Assembly: GCF_048128805.1 (NCBI RefSeq)
Contig: NC_136000.1
Coordinates: 17,798,354-17,862,353 of the forward strand
DNA: 64,000 nt
DNA from: Centroberyx gerrardi
Lineage: Eukaryota; Chordata; Actinopteri; Beryciformes; Berycidae
Direction of reading: 5' to 3'
The position numbers and the translations under genes were made by a program. This document shows positions 34,122-46,790 of this stretch, one piece after another. The notes under the pieces are model-generated. The model was given only the letters and a program-made list of their open reading frames with translations, ran no database searches and was not told where the DNA came from. Positions within the stretch are counted from its first letter, which is position 1. Each line of letters begins with the position of its first letter.

Positions 34122-35106
34122 GTACAGTTTGTCGTGGACATTTAATCAGGGCTGTAAGCAGTATGCTGTGTAATTAAAAGTGCATGAAGTCTGATCATCC
34201 AAATTCACCTCTCTTCCCCTTTCCTGTCTGTCCTCACAGCACAGCCACACATTTTCTGCTGCCTGTTGATTTTTGCCCTACTCTTTTCTTCCCCGAGGAC
34301 ATTTGGTTATTTCTTATTTCTCCATCGGATATTTGGATTGGTCAGCCATGAAGCAACATTTCCTCGAAGACTGATATGGGAATGTGTAATGTTTTTTCTT
34401 ATTTGTTGAAATGTGTTGTGAGTATGGATTGGCATACTGAAGCACTGATGACCTCTGTCCCTGTGTGCCTTATGTTTACTGGTCTAAGTGATCCATGCTA
34501 GTCCAGCCGCATGGCACAGCGTGTGGGGTGATAACCCCTGGAGTCTCGCTTTCCCTCTTTCTTTTTCTTTCTCCCTCTCTGTCTCTCATTTTCTGTCTTT
34601 TTATCCCCGTCTCTCACTTGCTCCTATATAAAACAACCTTATTTCGCTCTCTCACTTTCTTTCACGTTGTACCCAAAGCTGCCTTCTCCTCTCAGTCCAG
34701 CCTTTTAATTATTTTTCTAAAGCCCCCTTCCCCCCACGGGCGCTTAGGCCTTGATTGCAAAGACCAGCTTTGTATATTTGACTAAATTAAAAAGGGAAAA
34801 AAGGGAGAAAAAAAAAAAATCTCAAGGCAAAAGAGCATTTTAACAGCCAAAGGCACGCACAATGTCAATTTCCCTAAAGCTCTCAACGCATTTTAGGAAC
34901 GGCAAGTAAACACGCAACCAGAAGATTGAATTGGTATCAAATGAAAAAATCCTCAAAATCTCCCACGACTCCTTTCAGTTTTGCTTATTGGTGTCCTCAA
35001 GTAAAATGATCCACACAGGTTATTATTTACAACTGATGTCCACAAAGGCATTTTTTGATGACTATGTAGTGTTACTGAACTACATTTTCACATTTCATAG
35101 TCCATA
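33961..35106. other. Non-coding repeats-rich interval
   Basis: Starts with further CT/CTGT patches (33965-34045), whose text nearly repeats 32990-33090 (GCCCCA.CCA...CAACCCACGACCCTAACT). An (AC)n run follows at 34091-34119. The rest is AT-rich with no exon seen. Confidence 0.5.
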
Positions 35107-35483
35107 GGGATGAGATATATCAAAATTCAATATATTACAATACAAAAATGTGACAATACGTATCGTGGGGCAGAAAAATAAATTGGTATATTAGCTACAT
35201 TTTATTCTGCTGTAGTAATCACAAATGAGACGGATTGCCCATCCCAGCTCTTCATTGATATTATATTATTTGCAGTTTGTAATGACATTTTAAAATTGTT
35301 GTTTATATTCTATCAAGCCAATGCCATTGCTAGAAAGATTTGTGGCTCAGAAATAAACATAATTCTGCACAGTCAGACTTTGTTGTCTTTGAACTTTTAT
35401 TTATTACCTCGTATCGTGGTTGTATCGAATCGTGAACCCCATGTTGCGTATCGAATCGTATTGTAAGCATATTGTCCCATCCC
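35107..35483. mobile_element. MITE-like non-autonomous DNA element
   Basis: Termini GGGATGAGATAT and, reverse-complemented, GGGATGGGACAATA are flanked by TA on both sides. Inner words such as ATCGTATTGTA and CGATTCGATACGC belong to a widespread teleost repeat. 377 bp with no coding capacity. The superfamily is uncertain (TA target). Confidence 0.6.
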
Positions 35484-38400
35484 TAATAACTTATTTATTT
35501 TTGTAGGCAACACCATCTGATAACTCAAATTCCACTAGGTGCAGGTTGCTAATTATTAGATACAAAAATTAACTGGTTTTCAGAAACACCATGGGTATCA
35601 GGTTGGGGTTCTGAGACAGTTGCATCTTATCAATCTCTTATCTTTTTAAATTAAATAAGAATGGCATTATCCCCTGTTTATAAAGTATAAACCAATATTC
35701 TAAAATATTATTTATAAATCATTGCTATTATTAAAATGATGTAATTACACATGGTGTAATTGAAAAAAAAAAAAAAAATCTTTGAAGACCCTAAAGTGGC
35801 CTTGGACTCATCCTGCTCCAGGCCTGCTGCCACATCCTCAGATCAGGCCGTGTGCTAAGAAGATTTCTGTCTGCTAATGGAGTGAAGCTCGTCACTGTTT
35901 TTCTTCCCTGTCGAATTTGTGGGTCGAACGCGGTCAAAATGGCTGGAAAACCTGCTGCCATGAGAGTATCTCACACAGTGCTCTGGTTCTGTTTTAAATT
36001 GTTTTGATGTTGATGTTCGGGATAAAGATCTTTCTCCTTTAGGCTTAAATTATTGTTTTGTTGAGCCCCATTTTCAAAGGGGCCCAGAGAAGATTTGGGG
36101 TTGCACCTTCCACCAGTGTTTAGTAGGAGATGTTCTGCAAATTCTTGTTTCGTCCTGTGTTTCATTCTGTAACCTATCCAGACATGAGCAACCATTGTCC
36201 AGAAAACAATGCCTGGGAGATAAATGACTCGTGGATCAGACAAGTCTTTGTAAGCCAGACAGTGTTGGGTTTCATATGTTCACCTAATCTCACCCATGCC
36301 TTTCCCTCTCTGTCCACAGCCGCCTCTTCACATCTCATATCCGGTGCTTCTTGCCAGATCATTCTTACTCAGAGGGCCCTAATTGGGGAGAACCAGACTA
36401 ATCTGGTAGTTGTTCTTCCTGGGCTTAACCCTGCTTTGAGTAAGGGTCATCACCATTGGCCATCTGGCCGAGGAACGCTCGTCGTGATTGGCCATATGGC
36501 GCGAGCGAGCGCGATTTAGGAAGAGCGGAATGTGTAAGTTGACTGAAGATATTCCACTGGTAAGGAAGGCAGCAGGGTGACATGAGGGAGACACTCTTTC
36601 ATCTCTTGACAGATCCTCCACAGCATCATATTAGTGCGTGTGTGTGTTTGTGTGTGTGTGTGTATAAGTCTACACTTGTATATGTTTATGTGTGTGTGCA
36701 TGTGAATACATATACTGATATACAAGTGGGTTTTCTGCTGTAAGATCTTTCTTTCTTTATTTATTTATTTCTTAAATATGTAATGAATGAGATTCCTTTA
36801 TCTGAGTAGAAAAAGCAGCTTTATTAAGAAGAAGAACTGACATAGCAAAAAAGGACAACAACATTAGACGTCTGAGTGAGCCACACACACTCAGTCACAC
36901 ACCTGAGGACAAGAGGAAGTCACTTATTAGCCGAAGGGAGTCTTTTAGCTCCCAGTTGGTTCTACTTGGTAGCCAACTATTCCCGGCATAAAGACATGTT
37001 CAAAGACAACGTGAAGCACAATCTTTCAGCTCAGAGTGTGTTTGCGTGCATATTTATATATATTTGCATGTTGGAGTTGCTTTTCATTAAAGTGGCAATC
37101 CGCAAAATCTTTGTTTTTTTTATTTTGGTGACATCATTGGTGATAAGCGGTCATAGCTGCATGTCCCAGAGACTTGGTAATCAAACAGTGTGTCCAGTAC
37201 TGTCACGTCCTTGGATCGTCTGTTGATGAAGTTTCAGTTTCTGTAGGTACCAGTCTTTTCTTTGTGTGTGCAGCCATGGTTGTTATTGTTGGTTATTGCT
37301 GGAGCTGGATAAATGGATATTTATTTACATGAAAATGTTACAGTTTATTATTCAAGCAGCAGCACTGCACGTCTTGCATGACGTGGCAAAGATTAGATTT
37401 GAACTGCCAATTAGTAGACATCCTATGTACTTCAGTTTGCTGAACCAACAGGTTGCCACACTCTGAAAATCCCCTCCAACATGGAACAATGAAGGATATT
37501 TAATCAGTTTCACTTTAGGGTTGCTTTGCCAAAAATGTCTTTCAGTCACTGGGTTCCTTTCAATCTTGTGCGGCAAGACTTCTTCAATCCTGGCCTACTT
37601 CACATCTTTGAAAATGAAGAAAATGCTTCAGGGATCCGATTTCCCAGATGAGCAACATGACATATCCTGAATAGCTAAAAACCCTGTTCACTTCCCTTCA
37701 AAACATTTGCTTACGCACAAACAAGCACACAGTTCAGGGTGCATCTCAAAATGAGCAGAAGAGGGAGGGTTAGAGGAAGAAAGAGGAGGGATAAGTGTGG
37801 AGTGGGGAGTCAGGATATTAAGTGTGTCTCCCATTGCATGTCACTAAAAGTTAGCAAATGGCAGCTTAGAGCGGAATTAAAACCTGAGAATTGTCAGAAA
37901 AAGAAAAAAAAAACTTGTTATTGTGTGTGAGTGTGTGTGTCTGTGATTGCTTCTGCCTCTGTGCCGAAATCATCTCAGCTTTGAGGATGCAAGGTAGACA
38001 CCACATGCAACAAACCATATGATGAAAATTTATATTACTACAGTAAACATGCAGCACTCCATTGAAGCAGGGGATGAGCAGAAACGGCTTATGGAGATTG
38101 CAGAGGAGAAGCGATACTAATACGCAAAGAAACACACACATATATATATATATATACACATATATGGGGCTGTGGTGAAAGCGAAGGAGGGAACCACTAA
38201 TCTCAAAGTAACCAACGTTTTCCAAATATATCTTACAATGGATTTCACCATGGGTTGATTTTGATGGGTTACAGCCAGTTGTTTTTCTGACATTTGACTA
38301 ATGAGGTCATCTTTTCCTATCTCTTTGTCTAATCTGTTGTCATAGGGGCTAGAGATAAGAATGGAACTTTATTCTCAGCTGTCCCGCACTGCTTGATATC

Positions 38401-40939
38401 ACATAGTCTGTCCAGGAATAGGCTGTTTGTGTTTACACTCAATAGCTGGGGCTCCTACAACTGTCTGCCTTCGAACCTTAGGCTGAATATTATGTAAGCA
38501 ACAAATTATGGCCTGTATTCCATTTCATGTCATAGATAAAGACGTCTTTGGGTGTATAATCTTTTTGAAGAACAGCTTTAAGGCACTTAAAGACAGAAAA
38601 AGGCTGTAAGCTATGCTGTAGTTAGGCGGAAGCAGAGGCGTTTAATGCTGCTGCTGACCTGATATGCTAGATAACCTGTGTTTGCCTCCTCGGCTGACTG
38701 CAGGATTTGGCGCAGCGGACTGGGCATGAGGGTGATTAGTTGTGACATAATCTACAGTTGCAACATCAAAGACCCATGCAGCGAGCAGCAGCAATAAAAG
38801 ATGCCTCATTTAATTGGGTGTGTAGGGACAGAAAACACATAGAAGTCAATAGTCTAATGATAAATGAGAAGTCACTGGGACACAGTAATCTGTTCCGCCC
38901 TATTAAAGACGGGAATGGTACTCTACTTCCTCATCAACTGTAATAGGCCAAATCCACAGGGATTTCCTGCCAATCACAGCCTCTTGGCGCCATAATGACT
39001 TTTCCTTGGAAGCGGATAAAAGTATTTTTTTTTCTCTAAATTTGTCTTATCTGTCATGCTTTATTGAACCAAGCAGATCAAGCAACAGTGGCACAGATCC
39101 AAAGCAAGTCCGGATAGCGCATCAGTGTGGCAGTAATCCACTTGGAGATGGTTAAAGAACCCTTGGGATCCCTCAACCTCTGAACCCTGTTGTTATGTAG
39201 GCTAGTTGTTGGACTGCCATGTTCAACGTGATGAAGGCTGCTTTATATCTGACTAAACGTTCTGCTATGTAATCCCTGACCTTAAAGGTCACCCTGCCCT
39301 GGACTGCTCATAGTTTTGCTCAGACAAACAAGATGATTTGCAATACGAGACACACACAGACACACACAGCCACCCACGCATGCATGTACCCAACCGTACG
39401 TGCACTCACGCAGAAAACACAAGCATGCGCTCATATTCAACAAAGGAAAGATGCCTTGAAAGAGAGAAAGAATGGAGAGATTGAAAGAGAAAGAGGTGTT
39501 TACAACGAGCAGTGTCACCTGGCTCACTCACCCATAGACTGTGCCAAATTAAAGATGTTAATTTCATCCTTAAGCACACACTAATAAGAGCAATCAGTTG
39601 CCTGGTTAAGACTCCAATCAAAATGCTAATTACAATCCTCTCCCTGCAAATGAACAGTTCAGGTTTCATTATTCTCTTCCCTATCCTTTTTTGTTCGACT
39701 TTTCTCTCTCCTCCCTCACTCAGGCATTACTTTCTGTTCCTGGTGGTTATGCATCAGTTTGGCAAAAGGATCGTGTGACATTGCAGCAAGATGTTGTCTA
39801 ATTATCTTCACATTTCACCTTACTTTTCCCTTAAAGCTCTGCATGAGTCTGCCACAGTTATGTCAGTGTGTATTATAAAAAAGAGGGCTGTTATGTGCTT
39901 TTGAGGATTAACTTGTATGGGAGATTTTGGGGATTGGAATTGAGATGATGTTGCTCTTTGTTACAAGCTTTATTTTCCTCTAGTATCATACCAGTCCTTG
40001 CTGTGCATCCTTGCTATCACTAAAACGGCAAAAAATACGATACAATCAAATACAATCAAAGATGGGCTTACTTACAGTACAAATGCACACATGCAAATTT
40101 GTAATGTTTGGTAAAATGACAAATACTCATCTTTAATTCCTTTTCAAAGAAACACACTTTTCCTAGTTTTATTTTTGCTCAGCAGAGAGACAAAATGTTT
40201 TCTACTGGCTGGTGTTGGTTTTCTACCAGCATGCTCATACTTGTAATACACTATGTTATGGGAAATGATGTTTGTTTCCTAAACAGCTTCAGCTGCATTT
40301 CTCAGCAAACAGAAAGTACAACAAAAACTGCAAACATTTTTTTTTTTTTTCATTCAATACAGATCCAATTCAGCAAAACAATTTGCTTGGGAACATTGGA
40401 TTCTTATCAGTGTTTTTTTCATCAGCTTGTTGAATACGTCTTATTAAGAGGGCTGAGATTTTGAGTGCACTCACACACACACCGCGCCGCACACTGAGAA
40501 TGGATTTTACAGCACATTTTATTCAACAGTGGTACAGTGGTGTAATAAAGTGCATAGTGGAAGCAAATGAGGAACTTCAAGGACACCTCAATAGTACAAA
40601 AGTTTCCCTACATCTCTGTGATTCAAAGCGGGAAAAAAAGCACAGTTTTCCCACTGGCTGAGTTACCATCCCACAAAGCTTCCCTCCAACAGCAGCAGCA
40701 CAGGTAGACAGGGAGATATTGTCTTTTGTTCATCTTTGATCCCCTGTCTCTGGGAAAAAAAAAACCCAAACCTCTGCTTTCTAGTCCCTCTGATTGCCTC
40801 AGAAGTAGCAGGCAAGACTCCTGTAGGGTTTCCATGGCAACAGATATGGAGGTTGGTACCTTTGATGCGCAGTAAACAAAGGTGTGTGTGTGACGGTCTG
40901 TCACTTTGTATGTGCATTTACGAGTGACTGAGCGGGAGA

Positions 40940-40967
40940 GTGAGTGAGAGAGACAGAAAGAGAGAGT

Positions 40968-41014
<47 letters not shown>
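40940..41014. repeat. Microsatellite (AG)n
   Basis: About 75 bp of GA/AG repeat with a few interruptions in intergenic DNA. Confidence 0.95.
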
Positions 41015-41016
<2 letters not shown>

Positions 41017-42585
41017 ACAAATTACAGTGAGTGTAGCCAACTGTGGCATCTGGTCGTGTGTGTAACAGCTGGTATTCATAGGGGCTTGTTGACGACCAGT
41101 CACTCGTATTTTCTTGTTGTAGTTCAAATGTCGCAGGATAAGGCCCTGTCTCAGCAGTCCTTCCCCACACACTCCAGTAAATAAATGATTCATGCCTCTC
41201 CGAGATGACATTTTTACTTTAATCAATCACGAGGGAATAATGTTGTTTTAAACACGGGCCCAGATGATGCAACTTTATGATCGTGCATATATTGTGTGGA
41301 TGAGTGTGTGTCTCCCGCTGAATTAATCTACCCCGGGGTTGTTACTGCAAAAAGAGAAATTGGTCCCACCTTGCAAAATAAAGATGGCCTCTGAGACTGT
41401 GAAAAGATGGCCCCTGGACTTGGTGAGAGTGTGCGTAGCTGCATGCTTTACTGGATGTTTGTGAAGATTGTTGGCTACTGTTCTTCCTGTGTCTGACTTA
41501 TTTTGTGCAGTTTGTTTTGCCATTTTTCTGATCTGTTCTGGCTGTGAATAATAAAAGTAAGAAGGAGAAAAAGGAGAGGAGGAAATAAGATGAAGAACAC
41601 TGGGAAAAACAACAAAAACAATAAGCTGGGTAGTGTTTTTCTGAGTGTGTTACATTGTGAGAGGGATTTAGTCTCACTTCATCCAACACCAGTGTGTGTA
41701 GCTCCCAATTGAGTGTATGCAACATATCAAGCCATATCAACTATTACAGTAGGATGGACGTGTGTCCATGATTACAAATTTAACCAGGAATTGTGGATGT
41801 CCTGAGCACAATGTGGTGATCACACTCTGATGTTGTGCCATGCGATCTCTAGTGACCGCAAAGATTCAGGTCGTTGGTTTCGCTTCTCGTCTGAAGAATG
41901 GCAGCTTGTTCAGGAGAAAGCGAAAGTCACTGTTTAGGGTCACTGCGGTTCTTATGGGCCAGAGGAATTAAAACCTCCTGCTGGGTCTCCATCACCAACC
42001 AGGGCAAGCCCTGCTTAGCTTCTGAAACAAGCCAGCCATGTTATGCTAGGGTGCTGGCTAGAGTGTGCGTGCGTGTGTGTGTGCGCGCGTGTGTGTGTCC
42101 GCTCATGCAAGAGTGTGTGACGGGGATGGTGGAGAGGGAGGGGAAGGAGGGGGCATCAGAATACATAGCTCATTTACACCCTGGCATCTGTCAAAGAGAG
42201 AATATCTTTGGCTGCCAGGAGCACCCTTGCATCGGCCATCACCAAAAGCAAAGGCACTGATTTACAGCGATTACAATCAGTTGTAGAGGCACAGAAACTG
42301 CCAGTGGACATGGTGACGGGCTCTGCTGTTAAAAGGGAACACATCAAAGGGAAATCTCCATCCCACCATCTCTCTACTTCTATTTTCATCTATTTTTCCC
42401 CACAAGCTCCAGCCAGCTTTTTCTAGGTGAAACGTCTGGCCTCGGGGAAAAATGAGAAAAGACAACAGGGGATGTAGCTGCTCTGTATGGAGATGCATAA
42501 GAACACAGACCACTCAGCGGATTTGTGTCTACTGATTTATGTTCAATGCGCTTGGCACAGGTGGCGTGTGTTTGTGTGCCTGTGT

Positions 42586-42589
<4 letters not shown>

Positions 42590-42637
<48 letters not shown>
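42590..42637. repeat. Microsatellite (TG)n
   Basis: About 24 TG units; a complementary (AC)n run lies 115 bp downstream at 42752-42798. Confidence 0.95.
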
Positions 42638-42639
<2 letters not shown>

Positions 42640-42746
42640 ACACATAAAAGGTAGACAGTTTGACTACTGGACAGTCGCCCTACATCAAATTAAAAATTTA
42701 ATTCAACAGTACGCCAAATATGGGAAGATGATCCATCAAAGTCACT

Positions 42747-42751
<5 letters not shown>

Positions 42752-42798
<47 letters not shown>
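42752..42798. repeat. Microsatellite (AC)n
   Basis: About 23 AC units. Together with the TG run at 42590 it forms a potential long inverted repeat. Confidence 0.95.
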
Positions 42799-42829
42799 CG
42801 CGGTAGCATGGTGCGCATGCGCAATCCGC

Positions 42830-43211
42830 TCTTCCCCTTTCTCGCGCCAATTGAGCCCAATCTTAAAACCGCGAGCAGCCGCAGACAGACCATCCGTTAA
42901 GGACAAGTGTTGGAATGACAGACTCGCGCTCTGCAGGAAAAGCGTCCTTGCACTGGAGCGTTGAGTTCCTCTGACAATTTTTCAACTGCAACAGATTCTT
43001 TTGCGAGAGAGAAAGGCAGATGATGAATCAGAAGTTCATTAGCTCTCTTTCCCAGAAGCGTCTCTCTCATCTTGACCCATGGGATTAGGACGGAAAGGGG
43101 AAAGTTGGATTTACAGTTCAGTGATTCTGGCACGCGCTGATATGGGCAGAGAGGTGTGACAGACACACAACTTTGAACTCAAAAGCCAACAAGCGGAGAG
43201 GATGCATGTAG
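42830..43211 (+). promoter_or_regulatory. Candidate 5' UTR exon of neto2
   Basis: A locally GC- and CpG-richer block (GCGCATGCGC, CTCGCGCC) ending in a good donor (TGTAG/GTGAGTGT, junction at 43211), 1.9 kb before the first coding exon of neto2. The exon assignment is inferred from position and splice signal only. Confidence 0.35.
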
Positions 43212-43268
43212 GTGAGTGTGACCATCCATATTCCCATGATTAGGGTGTTTTATGAAATTAGGCCTATG

Positions 43269-43271
<3 letters not shown>

Positions 43272-43310
<39 letters not shown>

Positions 43311-43315
43311 GAAGG

Positions 43316-43341
<26 letters not shown>
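43272..43341. repeat. Compound microsatellite (TG)n(AG)n
   Basis: TG repeats pass into GA repeats, as at 19572-19640. Confidence 0.95.
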
Positions 43342-43346
<5 letters not shown>

Positions 43347-43936
43347 TCAGGGTTAGAGAGACGGGGGTTTCGATCTCCTCCATCCATGTGCAGATTTTCG
43401 AAATGTCTGATGCGGATGGTATTTGCAGAACAGACTGCTGACATTTGTTTAGTGCACAAACTTCATAAATTGTGTAGCCTGCATGTTGACCGATATTGTC
43501 AGGTGACCAAAGGGCATGTTTTGATTCTCCGTGCGTAAAAGGATGGGGATGCCAGTTTCATATTTTTTTGTGTGTGAAGAATATAGGCCTACTATATGTT
43601 CACAAAGCAACTAATTAGTCACCATCCTATATTCATTACTCAAATCCAATAAAAATTGTTCATCGGACTGAAAGTCGCAGTTGCAAAGATTAGACATGGA
43701 GACAAAACCAAAATACATCACGCCAAACGTCGACCCTACATGCGGGGAAACACTCGTGTGGAATGATGAACTCCGTTGCTTTTTATAGCTCCTTTTAGAA
43801 GACAAGAAAATATTTTTTTTTAAAAATCTGTGTAACTCGGCTGTGCTGCGCTTTGTTTTGAGATGATGGCAATCCCAGTTAATTGCCTTGCGTTTCATGG
43901 TGCTGAAGTGACAGCTCCGACTTGCGCTACACCAAA

Positions 43937-43938
<2 letters not shown>

Positions 43939-44005
<67 letters not shown>

Positions 44006-44014
44006 TCTCTCTCT
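43939..44014. repeat. Microsatellite (CT)n
   Basis: About 38 CT units. Fifty bp downstream, the words CAATATTGCCAAAGCA (44059-44074) match the 3' end of the LINE at 33091, suggesting another LINE-tail/microsatellite pair. Confidence 0.95.
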
Positions 44015-45089
44015 CTTCAAGCCAATTCACTCTGCCTTTTTGACATCAAAGTAAAGAACAATATTGCCAAAGCACCAACATAAAAGATCACCATTTTTGA
44101 CATGAAATCCCTTTCCTCCTTGCATCAGCGCGTGGGGGCTCAGCGCCTGGGCAGCGGGGGATTTGGGTTGCTGCGCCTTCAGTTCCTCCACCACACAGAC
44201 TGAATATCACTCGTCTCTGTGGAAGGTTTATGTTACATCCCAGTTTCCACTCCTCGCCTTCAGTTCTTGGAGAGAAGTAATATATTTTGCTGCAGTACTT
44301 TTACATTTGGTTGATTTCTCCAAATGAATAGGGAAGTTTCTGAATGTCTGGTTTCTGAGTCATTGTAGATCTTGTTTACGCTTGGAAAAACATCTCTCTT
44401 AAAGCTTTACTTAGGACAGGAGGTCTCTCTCTCTCTCTCTCCATCCCTCGTTCTCTCACCACTCTCCCCGAGCAGCAAATAGAGCGAACATGTACTGCAC
44501 ACACTGCCTGTACAAACTGCTGTTTTGTGTCTTGCAGTTTGTCAGTGGATGCTCACAGTCTCTGATATACCAACATCGATATGCCGCTTTGGTGGAAATT
44601 CAAAACAAAGTTTAATGGCCTAGAGCCTTTAGTCTAGATTCTATATTTAACTCATATTTTAAGTAATAAGCACAAAACAGTCACAAGATATGAGCTCATG
44701 GCACTGAGTCTATTTTTTAAATGCACCGTTAGGCATCCAGGCGCGGCATCATTGCAGACAGCAGACTGTCAAGGCACAGCAGCAGCCTACACCGCCTCAC
44801 CAACTATGACAGTCTGGTAAAGCGTGGGAATCAACTCTCGTCCGCTCTGCTGCTTATAAGCATCAAAACGTAAACAGAGGAGAAGCAAAAATAGGATAAT
44901 GGGCTCAGCAAGCAGATGGTGGAAGCAACATCAAGCTTTTGAACTCCACTCTCCTGCTATGTACATTCAGGGAATCAGGAGAGTGTGGAGAGACAACAAA
45001 TCCTGCTGAGATTTCTCCCCTTCTTCCATCCCTTTATTCTATTGTCGCCCCACTCACACACTTTTGGTTTCATTCCCTTTGCCCTGACT

Positions 45090-46757
45090 ATGTTCATTAC
45101 CTCCTTCTCTTTGTTTTTTGTAGTCTGGATATTTTTCATATTCATCGAGGAGGGATTTGCTTTGGCACAAAAGACTAAAGGTAGGTTCCTCACTGCGGTG
45201 TTTTAAATCATCAAGACACATAAATTGATTAGAGATTAAATGGCATTATGATGATTATGATTCACTATGAATGAAAAGTGCAATACAAATAAAATGCATT
45301 ATTATTATTATTATTATTATTATTATGTTCTTTGCTCCATTAGGTGTAAAATTATATTGGTGTCTCAGGTGTAGATGGTCTTCGTGTTCATATGAAAAAC
45401 ACCTGATTGCCTCCCCAAATACAGTATGTCATGTAAAGAGATGGATCATGGCCTCTCGTGCTGGAACATGCAAAATGTAAAAATGTAAAAAAAAAAAAAT
45501 TATCTTTTCTCTGTTCTCATTCTTTTACATTTTAGATACATTTCAACTATCTAACTCCATTGTTTCCAAGACACCAGCAGCTTTTATTTTTTAAGGACAG
45601 TGCAGCGCTTTTTGTATCTTCTCTTCTACAGCATGTCATGTCATTTCTCGGTGGATTGTCATTTTTACACGCAGATGCGGGTGCAGGACCCAAAGGTGTT
45701 AAGCCTACTTCGCGGCCCCGGCATCCTCGTCACTGTGGCAACTGGGTGCGAAACACAGATGGGGGAATCTTCAGCTCCCCAAACTACCCCAACACGTACC
45801 CTCCCAACAAGGAGTGCCTGTACATACTGGAAGGTAACCAACACACACACATCTGAGCCTGCTAAGTACATGTTCTGATTGTGTTAGATCCCTTTCAATG
45901 AATAAACTCTCTATATTTTTGTGTCTTTCCTGCCCACTCACCACCCCTTCTCCCCTCAGCTCTCCCCCGTCAGAGGATAGAGCTGCTGTTTGATGAGACC
46001 TTCTACATCGAGGCGTCATTTGAGTGTCGTTTCGACCACATCGAGGTGCGGGACGGCCCTTTCAGCTTCTCGCCGCTCATCAACCGCTTCTGCGGCTCGG
46101 CCAGTCCGGGACTCGTGCTCTCCAGCGGACGCTTCGTGTGGATCCGCTTCTTCAGTGACGAGGAGCTGGAGGGGACTGGCTTCCAGGTCCAGTACAGCTT
46201 TACTGCGGGTAATAATAATAAAAAGGTGGTACTTTATTGATCCCCCCGTAAGGCGGTGCTCTCTTCGCTTTCCCCCCCTTTTCACACAGAAGTAAGAGAA
46301 AGTTCTGCAGTGTTTTTCTCAAGGACACTTCAGCAGGACAGGGGCTTGACTCCAGGTCCTCGACTCCAGGTCCTCCAGTTTAAGTGTTGTCTCCTTTCTC
46401 ACTGCATCTCCCTGGTATTCACTGAATGTTCACCTAGTCTGCTCAAATATACCTTCATTCAAATGCCTTTTTACTGTTGCTGGTGAAATTCCTGATTGTT
46501 TGATGCCAATCTCTGTCTTCCTCATTTCCTCCAAAGACCCTGAATTTCATCTGCACGTGGGAGGACTCTTAAATCCTATCCCAGGTATTGCAACCACATA
46601 GCTCAGCCCACTAATGTCTGAACTACATTTTTAGATTTATATGTGATGTGTTGTCAAGGCAGCGTAACTACAAAATCAGTTTCTTTTCATCCCTCCTTCT
46701 CCTTTTCTCTCCTACATTTCCCCTTTCTGTGCCTCTTTGCTCTTTCCTCCCCTGTCG

Positions 46758-46790
<33 letters not shown>

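Larger units (their letters stand above)
35484..42829. other. Long non-coding interval upstream of neto2
   Basis: No convincing exon on either strand. Short open frames such as 36130-36519 and 41898-42260 lack domain features and splice context. The interval holds (TA)n at 38139-38160, (AG)n at 40940-41014, (TG)n at 42590-42637 and (AC)n at 42752-42798. Between these are low-repeat AT-rich stretches (for example 38600-39130 and 39500-39700) that look like candidate conserved non-coding DNA. Confidence 0.5.

Noticed and set aside
36130-36519. 129-residue plus-strand frame in the neto2 upstream interval
   Set aside because: No recognisable domain, ordinary composition, no flanking splice signals or polyadenylation context that I could support.
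42590-42798. TG and AC runs as a deliberate inverted repeat
   Set aside because: Two independent common dinucleotide repeats in opposite phase are enough to explain it.
44487-44610. Possible alternative first exon of neto2 (ATG followed by a Leu/Cys-rich segment)
   Set aside because: The frame soon stops and does not join exon 2 in phase. The exon at 45090-45180 matches the human NETO2 signal-peptide end much better.
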